A stretch of 64,000 nucleotides of DNA from Trichaptum fuscoviolaceum (GCA_910574455.1 CAJSYZ010000008.1:2730707-2794706), one strand, 5' to 3'. Numbered from the stretch's first letter, positions 11,917 through 24,537 are shown. Translations and numbers: made by a program. The notes: generated from the letters alone by a model not told the origin.

Positions 11917-13081
11917 GGTGTATCACCCCTCGCACTGACAACCCGCAATCCCAACCAACGAATTCCACCAACCCAAATGCAAGTACGACTCCCAACAAAT
12001 CCCGTGAGAATCCCAACATGACAAAGAAATCAATAGTAGGTCCCGACGGACGACTTACCAACAAAGAGCAAACCCAACGCCGAGAGGAGAATCTCTGCCT
12101 CAACTGCAGAAAACCAGGTCACATTGCACGCGCTTGCCCCAACAACACCCGCCAAGGGCAACTCACCTTCTCCTATCAAGACATGCCAGATCCCGAAATC
12201 AACCAAGATGAAGACCAGCCACAAGACGACATTGAGGACAAAGAAGAAGTGCCAGACGAAGACAAAGAAGACACCACCCCGGAAAACAAGTAGACAATCT
12301 GGACAAACCAGCGCAGAACCAGGATTGTCAATCCATACCCTGCGCAACCACCTATCCTCTCATAACTTATGTCCACGCCACCTGTCCCGCTAATGCATTC
12401 TTCCTGGACCTATCTATTCCCGACATCTCTTCTACGCTAATATGCGCTCTCCTCAACTCTGGGGTGAGCAATAACTTCATTGATCCCACTATCATTCCCA
12501 AAACCACGCTACTCAACCCTATACCCAACCCTATCATGCTACAACTATTCGACGGCAGCATCACAACAACAGGTTCCATCACTCACAACACCACACTCTC
12601 CATCAAACTACCAACAGGGGAAAACCATGACGTCAATTTTCTCATCACACCCCTCCACCACTCAGCACCCATCGTCCTTGGATTTCCCTGGCTCCAAGAA
12701 CACAATCCCCGCATCAATTGGCGCAAACTTTGCATGAAGATCCCGACCACCTCGAGTAAGATACCCAAAGAAGACAAACTAATCCTTGACTTCATACAGG
12801 CCCGCCGCGAAGATACCAACTACAACGCAGCTGCTCTCAATCCCGAACCAGTCTGTGGCGCTCCAACAGCGCCAACCTCCCCTTCCCCACACGGGATTCA
12901 ACTCCTACCCGACTCGACAAACCCCGCGTTTGTCAAGCCCAACATCAAATTAATCAATGCAGCCGCGATTCAACTTTTACGGGACAAAGGGGCCAAATGC
13001 TTCAAAATGACAACTCACAAAATTTTCCTGGAAGCATTTCCCGATCCCGATGAAAATAAGATAAATGATAAGGGGGTGAGA
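11917..13081 (+). pseudogene. Degraded Gypsy gag-pol fragment (zinc knuckle to protease)
   Basis: Aligned by eye to the intact Gypsy at 27283-28410 over about 1.1 kb. It has the knuckle CLNCRKPGHIARAC, the same gag stop context (GAAAACAAGTAG) and the protease region, but the catalytic DSG of the intact copy is NSG here. Most differences are CpG to TpG or CpA. Homology stops at about 13051, followed by about 30 unrelated bases before the hAT target duplication at 13082. The 5' side is cut by the LINE. Confidence 0.85.
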
Positions 13082-15073
13082 GTGTAGGGCAGTGTTGTAA
13101 TCAAACCGGTTTATAACAGTTTAGTTTGAATCGAGGGTCCGTGCAATTGATTCAAACGGTTTATAACAGTGTTTGGATGGGTTGATTCAAATAGGGTAAT
13201 ATTATTACTAATAATCAATAACTACCATATCAAGATTACATGTCTCACGCCACATGAGCCACATGAGCCACGTCATTCAACGATTATCGACGTTGCCGCC
13301 GAAGCCCCTATTGCATTGTTGTTTGCAATGTCTTTGCCTTGTTCTTTCCCCTTCCCTCGCTCAGCACTTGCTACCAGCTATCCCAGCCATCCTCCACATC
13401 CCAATCAATGAAGAGGGATTCAATGGTTAAGTGACATTGTGCCAAAGAACACACGCACAGTCTTTGGCATTGAGGGCCGAGTTGATACTTGCTCAACAAC
13501 TGTACCATGTGAGTTATCTTCCTCTTCACTCTGGCTATTCAGCTCATCCATTAAGGCTGTGAAGGTTCCGTTTGCAGGACGGTCATCCTTGTTTAAGCTG
13601 GAGTCTTCTCCATCACTGGATTCCGAGTCTGAAGCTTCATCTAGCTTCTCCCCAGCTTCCTCAACAATCACTACATCATCCAAGTTACCCCGTATAACTG
13701 GGACATTGTTAAGGGGTGGGGAGATGGAAGTTGAAGACTTGGTTTCGGTGTTACCAAAGCTTTGTTTCAACCGTTGTCGCACGACACCCTGCTTTGCATG
13801 CTGTTGTCGAAGTTCAAGCTGCAGAAATGCAAGGTCCCCGCAACTTCTGAGTATGCATTCTGTTTCTCTTCTTTGTTTTGATATTTCCCATTAAACTGAA
13901 TAGCCTCTCTGCGGATGCAGAATTTGGACAGAAACTCAGCACCCGCTCTGCAAGTAAGACCAACAGGTTTGCTTTCTCAAGCAATCGCCAAGCCTTAAGT
14001 GGGTCAGCGGAACCATTCTGATATCAAAGTAATTGTAAGTCAAAGATATTATAAACTCAAACGAAAAACTCACGGGTCCTTTTAGATCTCGTTCTATATC
14101 TTTAATTGGCCAGTTGTCTGATGAAAATGAATGGGTGCGTATGTGATAGTTGTAAATATTGCTCATTAAGTCTGATGACATCTCTTTTGTTTGAAACAGC
14201 CGCTCATATAGTCGACGGAGAACACCCATGAGGACAGCGGCGGAGGGCTTGAGGAGTTGCGAGTTTAGGTACGGGTTCAGAAAGAATGTGGCAATGTGAA
14301 GGTCTTGGTCTGCTTTTGACCATCACTTTTCAATGCTATTAAGTATAGCAGTTAACTCGTGATCCTCGTCTTGACTAGCATCATTTGGATTTGCACAATC
14401 GGCAATCCTTGCATCAAAGTAGGTCTTGTATAGTTTTCCTAGCAGAAGGAGGATTTGATCACAGCGAATGTTTCCAGCTTGCGCAATATTTGCTGCAATC
14501 GCAAGTGGCTCAATTTGTGTTTTGACTCTATCAAGGTAATATGATTATGTTTTCTCAGTATAGTTAGGTTAACAACGTACCGCACCACTTTTGCCCACCA
14601 GGTATCATTATGAACACATGAAAGGACTTGCTGGGCCTTTTTCTTTGCCTTTGGCTTGCGTCCAACAGATTCAAGGAGTGCAGTTTTGTGCTTAATTGAT
14701 GTTATTTGCAGTGGTTTCCAAACAGTGACAAGTTGGTCCATCGAAAGGAAGTATGCTGTCCACCGTGTGATGACCGGTGTAATAAGAGCTAAGTTCTTTC
14801 CTGTCATACTTTGCTGTTCTTCGTTGAAGACCCCCAGTGCATAGGAATGGTTTATGAACCATTTTACAACCTCTACAACTTCATCCATTAGGACCTTCAC
14901 CGTCGGATTCACTTTTATAAAGTCACCAAGCGTGAGTGAGACCTAGTTATATAATGGTGTTAATGTTATAATCAATTGAATATTCAGTACTTGCCTGGTG
15001 GGCCCAGCAGTCTGCCACAAGATATGATTTCCGCTTTGTAACTAGGTCAAGTCGACTCTTATGCTCATCACCC

Positions 15074-17267
15074 CAGTACTGAACACCCCCTTATGGGTAC
15101 CTCTTAGACTGGAACCTAACATGTTTAAGTGTGGCCTATGTGGTACCCAAACCCAATGGATTCCCAAAGTCAGTTTTTGGGAATACCATTTTGGGAGTCC
15201 CAATGTAAAACTTCATGTATTTGGGATACCCTTTCTTTACATGGGAGTCCCAAAATTATGTTAGTTTATAAATTAGAAAATAATATTATTTAGGTAAAAG
15301 CTATTACAGTGCATCTTAACTTTCACTATACAATTAAAAGAATATGTCAAGATCCTGGGCTTCTTTTTCTATTTTCTTTATATTTCTGCCAAGGATCCTG
15401 ACATGAGCAGTCTGTGGCTTGGGCTAGCCAGTCATAGTATGCTAGGTAGATGCAGGACATCTCCTTAAGGTACTAAGTTGACTAACAAATGCACTCAGTT
15501 TCTGCCAATTGTAATAGTCCCCAGTTGTCAGACCGGGCTTCAGACCTTGAGAAACGGAAGACCAACTATTAAGTCGGATGACCAAAAGGTGGCTCTAAAT
15601 AAAAGGGAGACGTTAGCTTCATTGAGCTAACACGAACTCACGGATAAGGCTGAGGAGCCTAATAGATATAGAGAAGAGAGTCGAACACAGTTTGATGTAA
15701 GAGTCGGAAACTGAAGAGAGAACCGGGATAAGTCGATCCCGACTGCGAATCACGCAGTATAAAGTCGGACGAAGGTCTGGTGGAGCTCAACGGCCTAGTA
15801 TCGTATTGATACCCTAGGACTTGTGATATTTGAGTTGAAGCTATACTACAATATGTTACGTTCATGGCTTCGGAAGACTTATCACGGAAATGATAAGTGA
15901 CAAAAGCGTTGTTTGTGAACAAACAAGTGGTGAGATAAGAGTGGGCGCTTTAACAAGGCTCTCTTAAGCTCGGAAGTCGTGGGTGAACAGAGTCTTTGGC
16001 ACGATGGTGTGAAAGACTATAGGAGGATTGACTTAAGTGTCATCCGAAGGTCTATGTACAGGGGTTTATATACTACAGAGGAGAGAAACATAAATAGACG
16101 CGCTTCTGGGGCTAGCTGGGGCTAACTGGGGCTAACTGGGGCTAGCTAGGGCTAACTGTGAAACAGGAGAAATGGGGCTAACTGGGGGCTACGTAGGGCT
16201 AACTGGGGCTATGGTAAAGCGAAGGGGCAATGTAAACAAAGAGGCAGTAAAAGGGGGCTACCTGGGGCACCGAAGGTTAAAGGTAAAAAGGTTAAATGGT
16301 AAAGTCCGAGGGACAAAGGTAAGCGTAGCCTAATCGGGTTACGTGAGGTGAACAAAGGTAAACATGGTCCGTATGCTTGATGCATAACACAATACATGTA
16401 TCGACTTTATAGTTGAGACCTGTTTGTACATTGTTGATAAAACGCATGTCCGATCATAGTCCGGATCGGGTTGAAGGCATGAATGAAAAGGGAAAAGGAG
16501 TAAATGCAAGGTCGAAGGTTACAACGGAGGCAATCACATGTATGTGGCATGTTCAGGATAGAAAGAATAGAAAGGGTCCATTTCGGCGGTCCGGTCAGGT
16601 ATGTAGCGGGGTCCTATGACGTCAATCGTAGTGCAGAATGTGCATGGTGGTACAGTTGCGGTCGGCCCGGCTATGATCCGGTGTCTAGTGCGAAAGGTTA
16701 GTGACAGTATTGGATATTGGATATCCAATTGTATTGTCCGGCGCTCGGCCTATGGCGGATGTTAGCATCATGGGGTGGATATTGGTCTGATATCCCTGCG
16801 TGCACGTGTTGTCCACGATGTCCGTTCGGTGGAGACGAGTCGGAGTGCCGAACTATGAGCGGACATTGTAGTACCTGTTTGGAAAGGTTAGGTAAAAGTG
16901 TAGTCGTGACACCAGTCTTTAACAGTTGTAATAGGAATGTTCTAAGTTCTGGCATTTCTTTACTTGCAAAACCTCTCTTTTTCATTAACAGTCATCTTTT
17001 ATGAAAATAGGTATAATAAAATAGAGATATAACAGTTAACTATACCTTTAAATCTATTATAACTAGCTTAAGCTTCATCTTATTACACAATTTCATTGAT
17101 TTATAATATAAGATAATCTTCTTAATATTATTGGGAATCCCAATGTATATATGGGAATCCCAACATTAGTACATTGGGAAAGTGGTTAATTCTGATACCA
17201 TTTAGGCCACACTTAAACATGTTAGGTTCCAGTCTAAGAGGTACCCATAAGGGGGTGTTCAGTACTG
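15074..17267. mobile_element. Non-autonomous hAT-like element nested in the hAT transposase
   Basis: Begins CAGTACTGAACACCCCCTTA and ends with its reverse complement. About 65 bp of terminal inverted repeat are nearly identical, containing CCTCTTAGACTGGAACC. The flanks are an 8-bp duplication, CATCACCC, at 15066-15073 and 17268-17275. Subterminal GGGAWTCCCAAT motifs are present on both sides (15178-15255, 17130-17180). No transposase is encoded. Much of the interior is LTR-like sequence (see 15510-16706). Confidence 0.88.
15510..16706 (-). repeat. Candidate solo LTR inside the nested element
   Basis: On the minus strand the block begins TGTCACTAACC and ends GACTATTACA (TG...CA). It contains the core promoter string TAGTATATAAACCCCTGTAC (about 16077-16057), which is shared with the LTR of the Gypsy at 20376 (TATA box near 20626). 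A run of GGGGCTA repeats lies at 16105-16215. No matching 5-bp target duplication is visible (CCAAT on the left, GTATT on the right), so the boundaries are uncertain. Confidence 0.5.
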
Positions 17268-17875
17268 CATCACCCACAGCATCACCACAGACTCCGAGCA
17301 AGATTACACCAAGTTTATTTTCGGCATGGTTGCACTCCTTCTCCATCAACGGTAATAGATTTGCAGCTGTCTTTCGTTTTGCAGAAACATCATAGACATG
17401 CAATGTATGAGTCTAAATTAGAAGCTTGTTAATATAAAGCTACGCATTTTTAACTGTTAACTTACCTCTCCATTCACAGTAAGCATACATAAATGCAACA
17501 AGATGTCTTCGTGAGATGTCCTTCCAACCATCACACGAAAGAGTTGCAAACCCGCCCTTCACTGCCATCTGAACCTCGCCTTCCATCTGCGCAATAACTC
17601 TTTGCAAGACCTCCTTTTCAAGCCGTTGACGAGTGGGCAACACAACCGATGGCATAAATTTAGCATATAATCGCTGGACCTCGGGATCATCGAGCTTGTT
17701 GAATGCTGTTCCGGATGAGACAAACGACTTCAATAACTGGTCCTCAAATGCTTCTTGCATCTTCACTGTGAACGGCTTTGCTTGGACTGAAATCACTTGA
17801 AATGCCTTCTGCTTCTTTGCAAGACGCTGTTCAAGTTGATTTGAGGCCCCAGAGACACTTCGACTGTGCTTTCTC

Positions 17876-19476
17876 TTTTTTTTTTTTTTTTTTTTTTGGC
17901 TTTATTATTCCTGCAGTATAGCTAAGTACATGACCTATCTACAACGGAGGCGCCCGTCATCGAGGTAAACTACGAAACTGGGCGGGAGGTGGCGGCTAAG
18001 TGGGCGCACCGCCTATTAAAGAAAGGTAAAGGAAGAGGAGAGATTGGTTTACATATCACCACGCCCATGTCAAGGCGCAGGTGAACCTACACTACAAGCA
18101 CAAACGAAGTTTAGAAAAGAGGGCGCGTCCGGGCACAGTACCTGGGCGTTAACCGGGGTAAAGCACTGTTCTGTCTGGGATCGCTGGTGCCTCATACATA
18201 AAAGAGAAGTAAGTTGCATCAAAGATCAAGAGGAGGGTCTGAAACGTGACCGTTAAAATCATAAAGATCCGGGTCCGTGTCCTGAGTGCATGGTCCAAGG
18301 GCGCGCCGTACGTACACACAAAGGGTCGTTAGGTCCATGTCCTGGTCGGTTGGGAGGCCATCTAGCTCCATCATCGCAAATGCAAGGCGAATAGCAGCTG
18401 AGGTGCGCTGAGTGGGGCGGTCGAGATGCCTAGTGAACTTAAGCCACTTGCGAAACACGTCGATAAGGGGTTCATCTGCCCACTCGGTGTGGTGGGCTGG
18501 GAGTGGGGTGCCTTTAGGCCAGACCTTTCCAATCCAAGGGCGGAAAGTCTCGCAACCACCAAGTATGTGGGCGGCGGTCTGGGCAGGCCAAGGGGGATGA
18601 TTGTGCCAACGACAGTAGGTGATCAGGCCATTTCCGCGCCTATATTCTGGGCTCATGCGCATCCAGTACGCCCCGAAGGGGCCAGCGCAGCAGAGGACTT
18701 GAGCATCTGCTGAAATCTCAGCGCGGGGGTAGGTGTCCAACATCTCCATGAGTGCGCGGACATCGTTTTGGTGGGCCAGTGATTGCCAAGTATTTGTCGG
18801 CAGTTGAGGCAGTGGCATGGGCGAGATGGGCCTCCCATTGCTTCTGGGCATTGAGGGTGTTCTGCTCACGGAGGGCGGATATCGAAGGAACAGAAGATGA
18901 GGGTGGCAGTTCTGTGGCTTTCTTTGCCTCTTCATCAGCCCATTCGTTTCCTGGGACGCCTGAGTGACCCAGGCACCAGTGAAACTCGATGTTGAGGTTG
19001 GTGTGAATGTCCAGCAGGTTGGTGATGCCTGCTTTCCAAGCGAGTAGTAAGTGAGCGCCAGGTGCTGATGGCCAGTCGCAAACAAGGCGAAGGGCGGTTA
19101 GCGAATCTGACATGAAGACGATGGACTCCACTTCCAGGAGGTAGCGGCCAAAGTGAGAGGCAGCCCAAGCTGGAGCAGACGCAAGGGAGAAGATCTCAGC
19201 GTCAGTGGCAGTGGCGATTTTGGGGGAAGCGCAGTGTCTGAAGCCCAAGCGATGTTGACCGCGCATAGCGACAATAGCTGAGCCAGACTTGTGCTCGAGT
19301 CTGGAGCCGTCTGTGAAGATCTGGACGGAGGATGTGGTGCACAGAGAGTTGGCAGATGAGACAAACGCCTGGCGAGTGTCAGTGTCAACGGGACCGGCAG
19401 GGATGGCAAACTTGAGGCGTCCTCCAGCAAAGGCAAGTGGATCCTCCCAGGGAGAGTGTGTGTACGCAGGGACCTG
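17876..19476 (-). mobile_element. 5'-truncated LINE 3' fragment (RNase H half)
   Basis: Same family as 2645-4704, truncated at the start of the QVPAYTHSPWEDPLAF block. It contains the RNase H motifs (IFTDGSRLEHKSG, SDSLTALRLV, WCLGHSGVPGNEWADE), the 3' UTR and a T tract (17876-17899) that is its poly(A) on the minus strand. The flanks are imperfect copies of ACTGTGCTTT(TT)CTC at 17863-17875 and 19477-19491, a plausible target-site duplication. A single frame shift separates the RNase H ORF (to 18718) from the C-terminal ORF (19085-18219). It interrupts the hAT transposase. Confidence 0.88.
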
Positions 19477-20136
19477 ACTGTGCTTTTTCTCATCTGTGGT
19501 CAATGCACCCTCTGTGACATTGATGCTACATTTGCTGGCATCTCTGTAGGACTCTGCCTTGGCCTTAACAGTAGCTGGAACAAACTGACATGCAATAAGA
19601 TGATTGGCCATGATGTCGAGCCTTCCAGTTGTTTCGGATGTACTTGATAAAGCTAATATTTTGGTCAGCTTACATGATGTGTATTTATATACTATATTCA
19701 AGTACTACGCACCTTCATCAAACTGTTCATTGGGTTGCCGTAAATTTTCCATCCCAGGCCTTCCTTCTTTAAGAGCTCGTTCATCACGTGCTACAACTTC
19801 CTTTAGTTTCACATTAACACAATAATTGCAGTAGGCTTTGTTGTAGGCTTTGTTTTGCTTTTCTCCAGAATGGAAATGATCCCAATGCCAGCTGCGAGGC
19901 TTTGGCATGCCATAAAGACGTGGAAATAGTAAGCTCTCCGAGGAGACAAGGATGATTATATTAGAATTTAATGTTCAAGCCACAAACCGTAATGTACATC
20001 AGCCACCCGGAAGTTGCCGAATCAACACCACCAAACCGGTCATTTTCGCACTTTGAATCAAACAGGGTGTTATAACACTAATCAAACCAAACCAAACCAA
20101 CACTGGTGTTGGTTTGGTTACAACACTGGTGTAGGG

Positions 20137-20370
20137 AACCCAGTAAGAATAAAAGAGTAGTAAAAGAAGACAGAAAGAAGAAGAGAAACAACAAAGGAAA
20201 CTAGTGAAATAGCCAAACAGCCCTCAAACGTCCGCACATGGAGTCTTTGCGCGTCCGCCCAATGCAACCCTTCGCAAGAAGTCCAAAGACAAGAAACACC
20301 CTCCCAGTAAAGAATGGCTGTCAAGCCCCGTAGTCTTCCCGCACCCGTCAAGGGAACTCCAGAAGATATC
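20137..20370 (+). repeat. Left part of dispersed repeat copy iii (continues at 44969-45509)
   Basis: From about 20200, blocks such as AGAAGTCCAAAGACAAGAAAC resemble 49519-49545 and the reverse of 23540-23600. A frame opening at 20314 (MAVKPRSLPAPVKGTPEDIR) would continue after the Gypsy insertion at 44974 (KALVPRPSM), but the related copies do not keep this frame, so coding potential is doubtful. 20137-20200 is A/G-rich flank of the hAT with no feature seen. Confidence 0.5.
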
Positions 20371-20375
20371 CGTAA

Positions 20376-20843
20376 TGTTACGTTTTCTTACTATGTCAGC
20401 GGCCCCCATTACTCCGAACCCTTTGCCCTATTTGTTTCTATTCTTGTTCTGCTCAGTCATCCTCCGATGTAACCCTCAACCCTCAGCCAATCCCGACGTT
20501 ACACATGTACCCTTTGCCCTAACCCTCTGCCCACCGCTCTCACACTATTATTAGCAGCCTATCGACTACTTTCTTATTGTTCTCTTCTTACTCATCTTCC
20601 GATGCACCCTTGCTCCACAGCTGTAGTATATAAACCCCTGTACTTAGCATGATCGAACTCTAAGTTCGATCTCCTTTGTCAAACCCCCCGTCTCTAGTCT
20701 CTGCTATACATCTGTTTTCTCTCTACTCTACATCGTAGGCCTTTGTCCATACAACACTTAGTGTCGAGCCCTAGCTCCGCTATCACTGAGCAACTTAATG
20801 TTGCGTTCCCCAACTATACGAGACCGTAAGTTGAGACGTAACA
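20376..20843 (+). repeat. 5' LTR of outer Gypsy
   Basis: Starts TGTTACGTTTTC and ends GAGACGTAACA. It contains a TATA box (GTATATAAACCCC, about 20626) and downstream TC-rich sequence typical of fungal LTR promoters. No canonical TGG-type primer site follows the LTR end (ATTAGATCGAAC). Confidence 0.92.
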
Positions 20844-21429
20844 ATTAGATCGAACTTATCTACCGTCGAAGACATCCGTCTTTACGACTAAGGTGTTGAG
20901 CCATAGCTCCACTTACTACTAACCAGTTGTAAACCCATCTAGTACAGAAGAACATCCGCTCGAGGTAATCCCTTCAGTGTAGCAAGGTGCTCATCGATTG
21001 CAAGAGGGAGGCCAAGGAAAACTTCGAGAGTCGCGATCCGAAGATTAAGAAAACCGCTCCAGCTCATTGGTTGATTAAACCCCGGACAGTAGCGTTACGA
21101 AGGAACCAACTTCTGTCATACCAAACGGGACCGTAGCTGTGCACACAGGAAGAGGACTCAGTACCTGCAAAGAAGGCATAAAGCTGCTAGCCTAGTCTTT
21201 GGGACGCCTATTGGACAACGAGCATAACTCGCAGACGTGCCGCTTGGTAATAGCGAAGGGAGACCAATCCAGAAATCGAAGAACAGTTCATCTGTTAACA
21301 TTGAACAAAGCATCACAAACACTGCCCCACCGTCGATCATCTCATAACGTTATTGCTTGACGACCCTCAAGACTAAACAACGGTCAAACAGAAAACCACT
21401 TCACTTTACGTCATAACATCTATCCATCA

Positions 21430-22930
21430 CGGCACCCTCTATCCCACAAAACGCTTTGCTCCTTACCCACACTGACACCAACCACCTCGACAACACAGGA
21501 AGACACATATACCAAGTCCAATACTCTGTAGCCAACTGTTATCAATTTGACACATACAGTTTCACCAAGTACTGTGACGATACAGTTTGGTCCATCACAA
21601 AAACTGCCAGTCTAATCGTCCAACCCGACTCTATCTTCTTCATCTACCACACCAACCCCAACACATTCTTCTATCTAGAAGAGTTTCTTCCCGATCGAAT
21701 CCGACTAGTCCATATCTGTGGAGACGATTGCCGACTTCTACGCATACACTACACACTACCACAATCGTGGCGGACACCCTATCACTTCCAGCCCTTGACG
21801 ATCCCATCTACTCAACCAGAGACCTCATCCGAAACAGATTCCTCGCCTTTGCCGAAGAATTCAACGACATCCTAAACCAAATCAGAACTATACTCGACGA
21901 CCGGTATTACAATTACACCCAAACAGTTGGATACCTGCAGTACTCACGCGACAATCACCAACCTTGGATCTTCAAATACGGACTCCTCTGGAATCACACC
22001 CGATTATTCATTCCTCGAGAAACTCACCTACGCCGATTCTTCATAAACTACGTCCATTTCGACAATCACGGAGAACAACTTCATCGCACTGAAGCTGAAA
22101 CTGTTCGCTTTGTAAACCGACACTTCTGTTGGAATAGTATCAGCGAAGACGTCAACCACTACATCTATCAGTGTAGTTGTCAACACCACCAACCCACTCC
22201 GCAAAACATAGTTCACAACTATCTTGCACCACCAATTGACACCCCGGAAGATTCACCCCACATTGCTAGTGTTACGGACTACACCCTTACAAACTACGAT
22301 TCAGACAGTTACGGATATCAATCCGGAACCGATTAATCACCACGGCGAACAAAGGCAAACAGACGGTTCGAAACACAGCCTCATCTTCTACAACAGGCAA
22401 AACCAACAAAGAAACTACTTCGAAAACCACTGAAGAACCAATACCTACACAGACTACTATTCCTCAGTATCCAGACACTCCACCACCACACAATCGACTC
22501 TTCTTTGACACCGAAAAGAACTTCTTTTACTATAAGATCGGTAACAAAACTTATCAATCGTGGTCATATAATCAAATACTACAACGGTGGACCCCAATCG
22601 AAGCAAACTCTGCTGAGGAAGCTCGACAAATCTTCATCACTCATACCCCCAACTGGGAAGACCTTGCTCGTCGAAGTCTAGCAGGAGAGTTCAAACACAT
22701 CCAACCCCCACTACCACCATTCCCAACCACTCTTATCTTCAACGAAGCAACACAATACTTCCATCTTCCTGACGCCAACGGAGAGCCTACCGAAACCCCG
22801 TGGATCTACAACCCAACTGCTGATTCTTGTGTAGTAGCTCATACACTTGGTTCAGAACTACGAGAAATATACGAAGGTCACACTCCAAACTGGAAAGAGC
22901 TTAAAGAAGAGTATTATCGCCGACATCCCG
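21430..22930 (+). pseudogene. 5' coding region of outer Gypsy with HHCC-like domain
   Basis: Three overlapping open stretches in successive frames (to 21875, 21587-22336, 22333-22930). The middle one contains HFDNHGEQLHRTEAETVRF..FCW..SISEDVNHYIYQCSC, resembling the integrase H2C2 zinc-binding domain. The first and third contain recurring aromatic motifs: IFFIYHTNPNTFFYLEEF (about 21641), RLFFDTEKNFFYYKIGN (about 22497) and TLIFNEATQYFHLPD (about 22733), each followed by a Trp-rich segment. The frame is cut at 22930 by a repeat. Whether it is an extra 5' ORF of the element or debris of another pol is unclear. The function is not known. Confidence 0.5.
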
Positions 22931-23690
22931 ATGTAACACCTGGACTGCGTCCAGTGTTCGTACGACGCCCGCCGGACACAGCAGAGGCATCCGGACAGAA
23001 TCCGGGTGCATACACCGGACACCGGACAAGCAGAAACACTCCCGGCCGACACTCGAAGCTAAATAGCAAAGGGAAAACTGTACCTGAGCACAAGCAATAG
23101 AGAATACAAGGCACAGAGCTCACCGGCGATCACACAACGGACAATGCGATGGGTGGACGAGCAAACGAGCTTGCGGGATATGCGTCCGGCCGGACACTTA
23201 GAGTGTGGCGACGTGCGCGAGTGGCGTGGGAAACGGGTTGCCAATTGAGGGACGGGAACAAAGACAACGGTTCCGGGGTAGTTTGCATGGCCGGAGTAGC
23301 CGGTTCACACGCGGTATTAACTTGTGTTAGTCGCGTCATGTAGACCGTGTGAAAATAAACATACCTTTCCCCAACCACGACGTGCGAGAGCGTGAGCGAG
23401 GACGAGTCTGACGTCTGCGCTGTGTGTGCGTGCTTTAGGACTCGTTTCTTCTGGTTTCCTTCTGTTTCTTGTCCTCGGGCTTCGACTACGGCGGCGCGCG
23501 ACACATCCTTACGGGCGCGCAAGACTTTTACGGACGTGCAAGAGTCCACTTTGTTTCTTGTCTTCGGACTTCTCGCGAGCGACGATTGCGGGCGCGCGCA
23601 GAAGACATACTACGGACGGTTGACTGGAGTCCGTGCATAGGCGCGTTCTACTGGTCGACTTAGTTCTTTCGACGGAACGACGAGCACGGG
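22931..23690 (-). repeat. Dispersed repeat copy i (GTCCGG-rich), split by the younger Gypsy
   Basis: The block starts TAACACCTGGACTGCG, where the outer Gypsy coding frame is cut. It is matched by 49426-49862 (inverted) and by 44974-45521/20200-20370 (inverted). Read on the minus strand it includes an Arg/Ser-rich frame ending at a GTATGT donor-like site (about 23365). The far end, GGGCCTCG, continues after the younger Gypsy at 34921 with ATGGCAATCGATTTC, resembling the start of the ING-like fragment at 49400. The repeat and the ING fragment are therefore neighbours in more than one place. Confidence 0.6.
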
Positions 23691-23695
23691 CCTCG

Positions 23696-24505
23696 TGTCA
23701 CGACGACACCTAAGACCCTACGAACAAACATTCCCGCGCCATCACTAAACCCGACATCAATCCCGACATCCGGTCCCGGATCCCGCAACCCGGACCCCAA
23801 GCCAAGCATTTCCAAATACACGACAAACATCACGAACACGTTCCACGACCACGCCTCACGAACACGCCTTACGAACACGCCTTACGAACACGCCCTACGG
23901 ACATTCTGACAGTACCACGCCCCAGACTACCATTCATTCCCACCTCATTCCCGTAAAACCCCGAAATCTATCTATTATCCTTTATCACCATTTTCAAATC
24001 ACTCTGATCACATTCCCGTTTCCCTTTGTTCTAACATACATTCCCGGTTCCTCGTGTAAGCTACACGCCCCACGATTATTCTCCGAATCCCGCGTGTCAC
24101 TACACGACTCACCTCCACGCCCCGAAAACACATCTTACTCCCCATTTCTTATCTCAGACTCTTACGCGTATATAAACTTGTAGAAACTCGTCATGTATCT
24201 CTCGACTCGAATATCATAAGTCTTTAGGCTACTTTACGAGCTAGGCTCTCGAGATCCATCCTTGCTTCACTCTATGATCTTACTCTCGTCGTTATACACT
24301 CTTCTCGCTCTCAGACTCTAAATTCCCGAAAACCCGAATAGGATCCCGCGTCAAATCCCGGATCACTGATCGTGGGAACTTCGACCCAGATCCCGACTAC
24401 TTGGTCTCTTGCTATTCGTCTTCGTGTTTCTTTCGCCTTTCCGTCCTCGCTCGGCTTTCTCAACTCGCGACCACCCTTAGGCAAGGCTTGGGTCCGGGCC
24501 TGACA
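23696..24505 (+). repeat. 5' LTR of young Gypsy
   Basis: Contains direct repeats CACGCCTTACGAA near 23870 and a TATA box GCGTATATAAAC at about 24166. It ends TGACA at 24505, and gag begins 32 bp later. Confidence 0.95.
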
Positions 24506-24537
24506 GTATATTCGAGTCCTTACTCAGAGACCGAAGT

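Larger units (their letters stand above)
13420..19908 (-). pseudogene. hAT transposase (zf-BED, catalytic core, hATC), disrupted
   Basis: Pieces run right to left. 19908-19710: a BED-type zinc finger region (WHWDHFHSGEKQNKAY, CNYC). 19700-19490: a linker, then the LINE insertion. 17870-17440: FATLSCDGWKDISRRHLVAF, the DGW catalytic-region motif of hAT enzymes. 17403-17270: VYDVSAKRKTAANLL, then the nested element. 14912-14439: VITRWTAYFLSMDQLV, the conserved RW block. 14020-13870: the C-terminal dimerisation motif SFCPNSASAERLFS. 13782-13420: an acidic tail. GT-AG-like gaps suggest several introns. Two insertions make it non-functional; codon reading is otherwise fairly well kept. Confidence 0.88.
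13090..20128 (-). mobile_element. hAT DNA transposon with nested insertions
   Basis: Ends are CAGTGTTGTAATCAAACC (13090) and the inverse of CAGTGTTGTAACCAAACC (ends 20128). They are flanked by a perfect 8-bp duplication, GTGTAGGG, at 13082-13089 and 20129-20136. Subterminal repeats of an AAACC motif occur at both ends. The interior encodes a minus-strand hAT transposase, interrupted by a second hAT-like element (15074-17267) and a LINE fragment (17876-19476). Without them the element is about 3.2 kb, typical for autonomous hAT elements. Confidence 0.92.
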
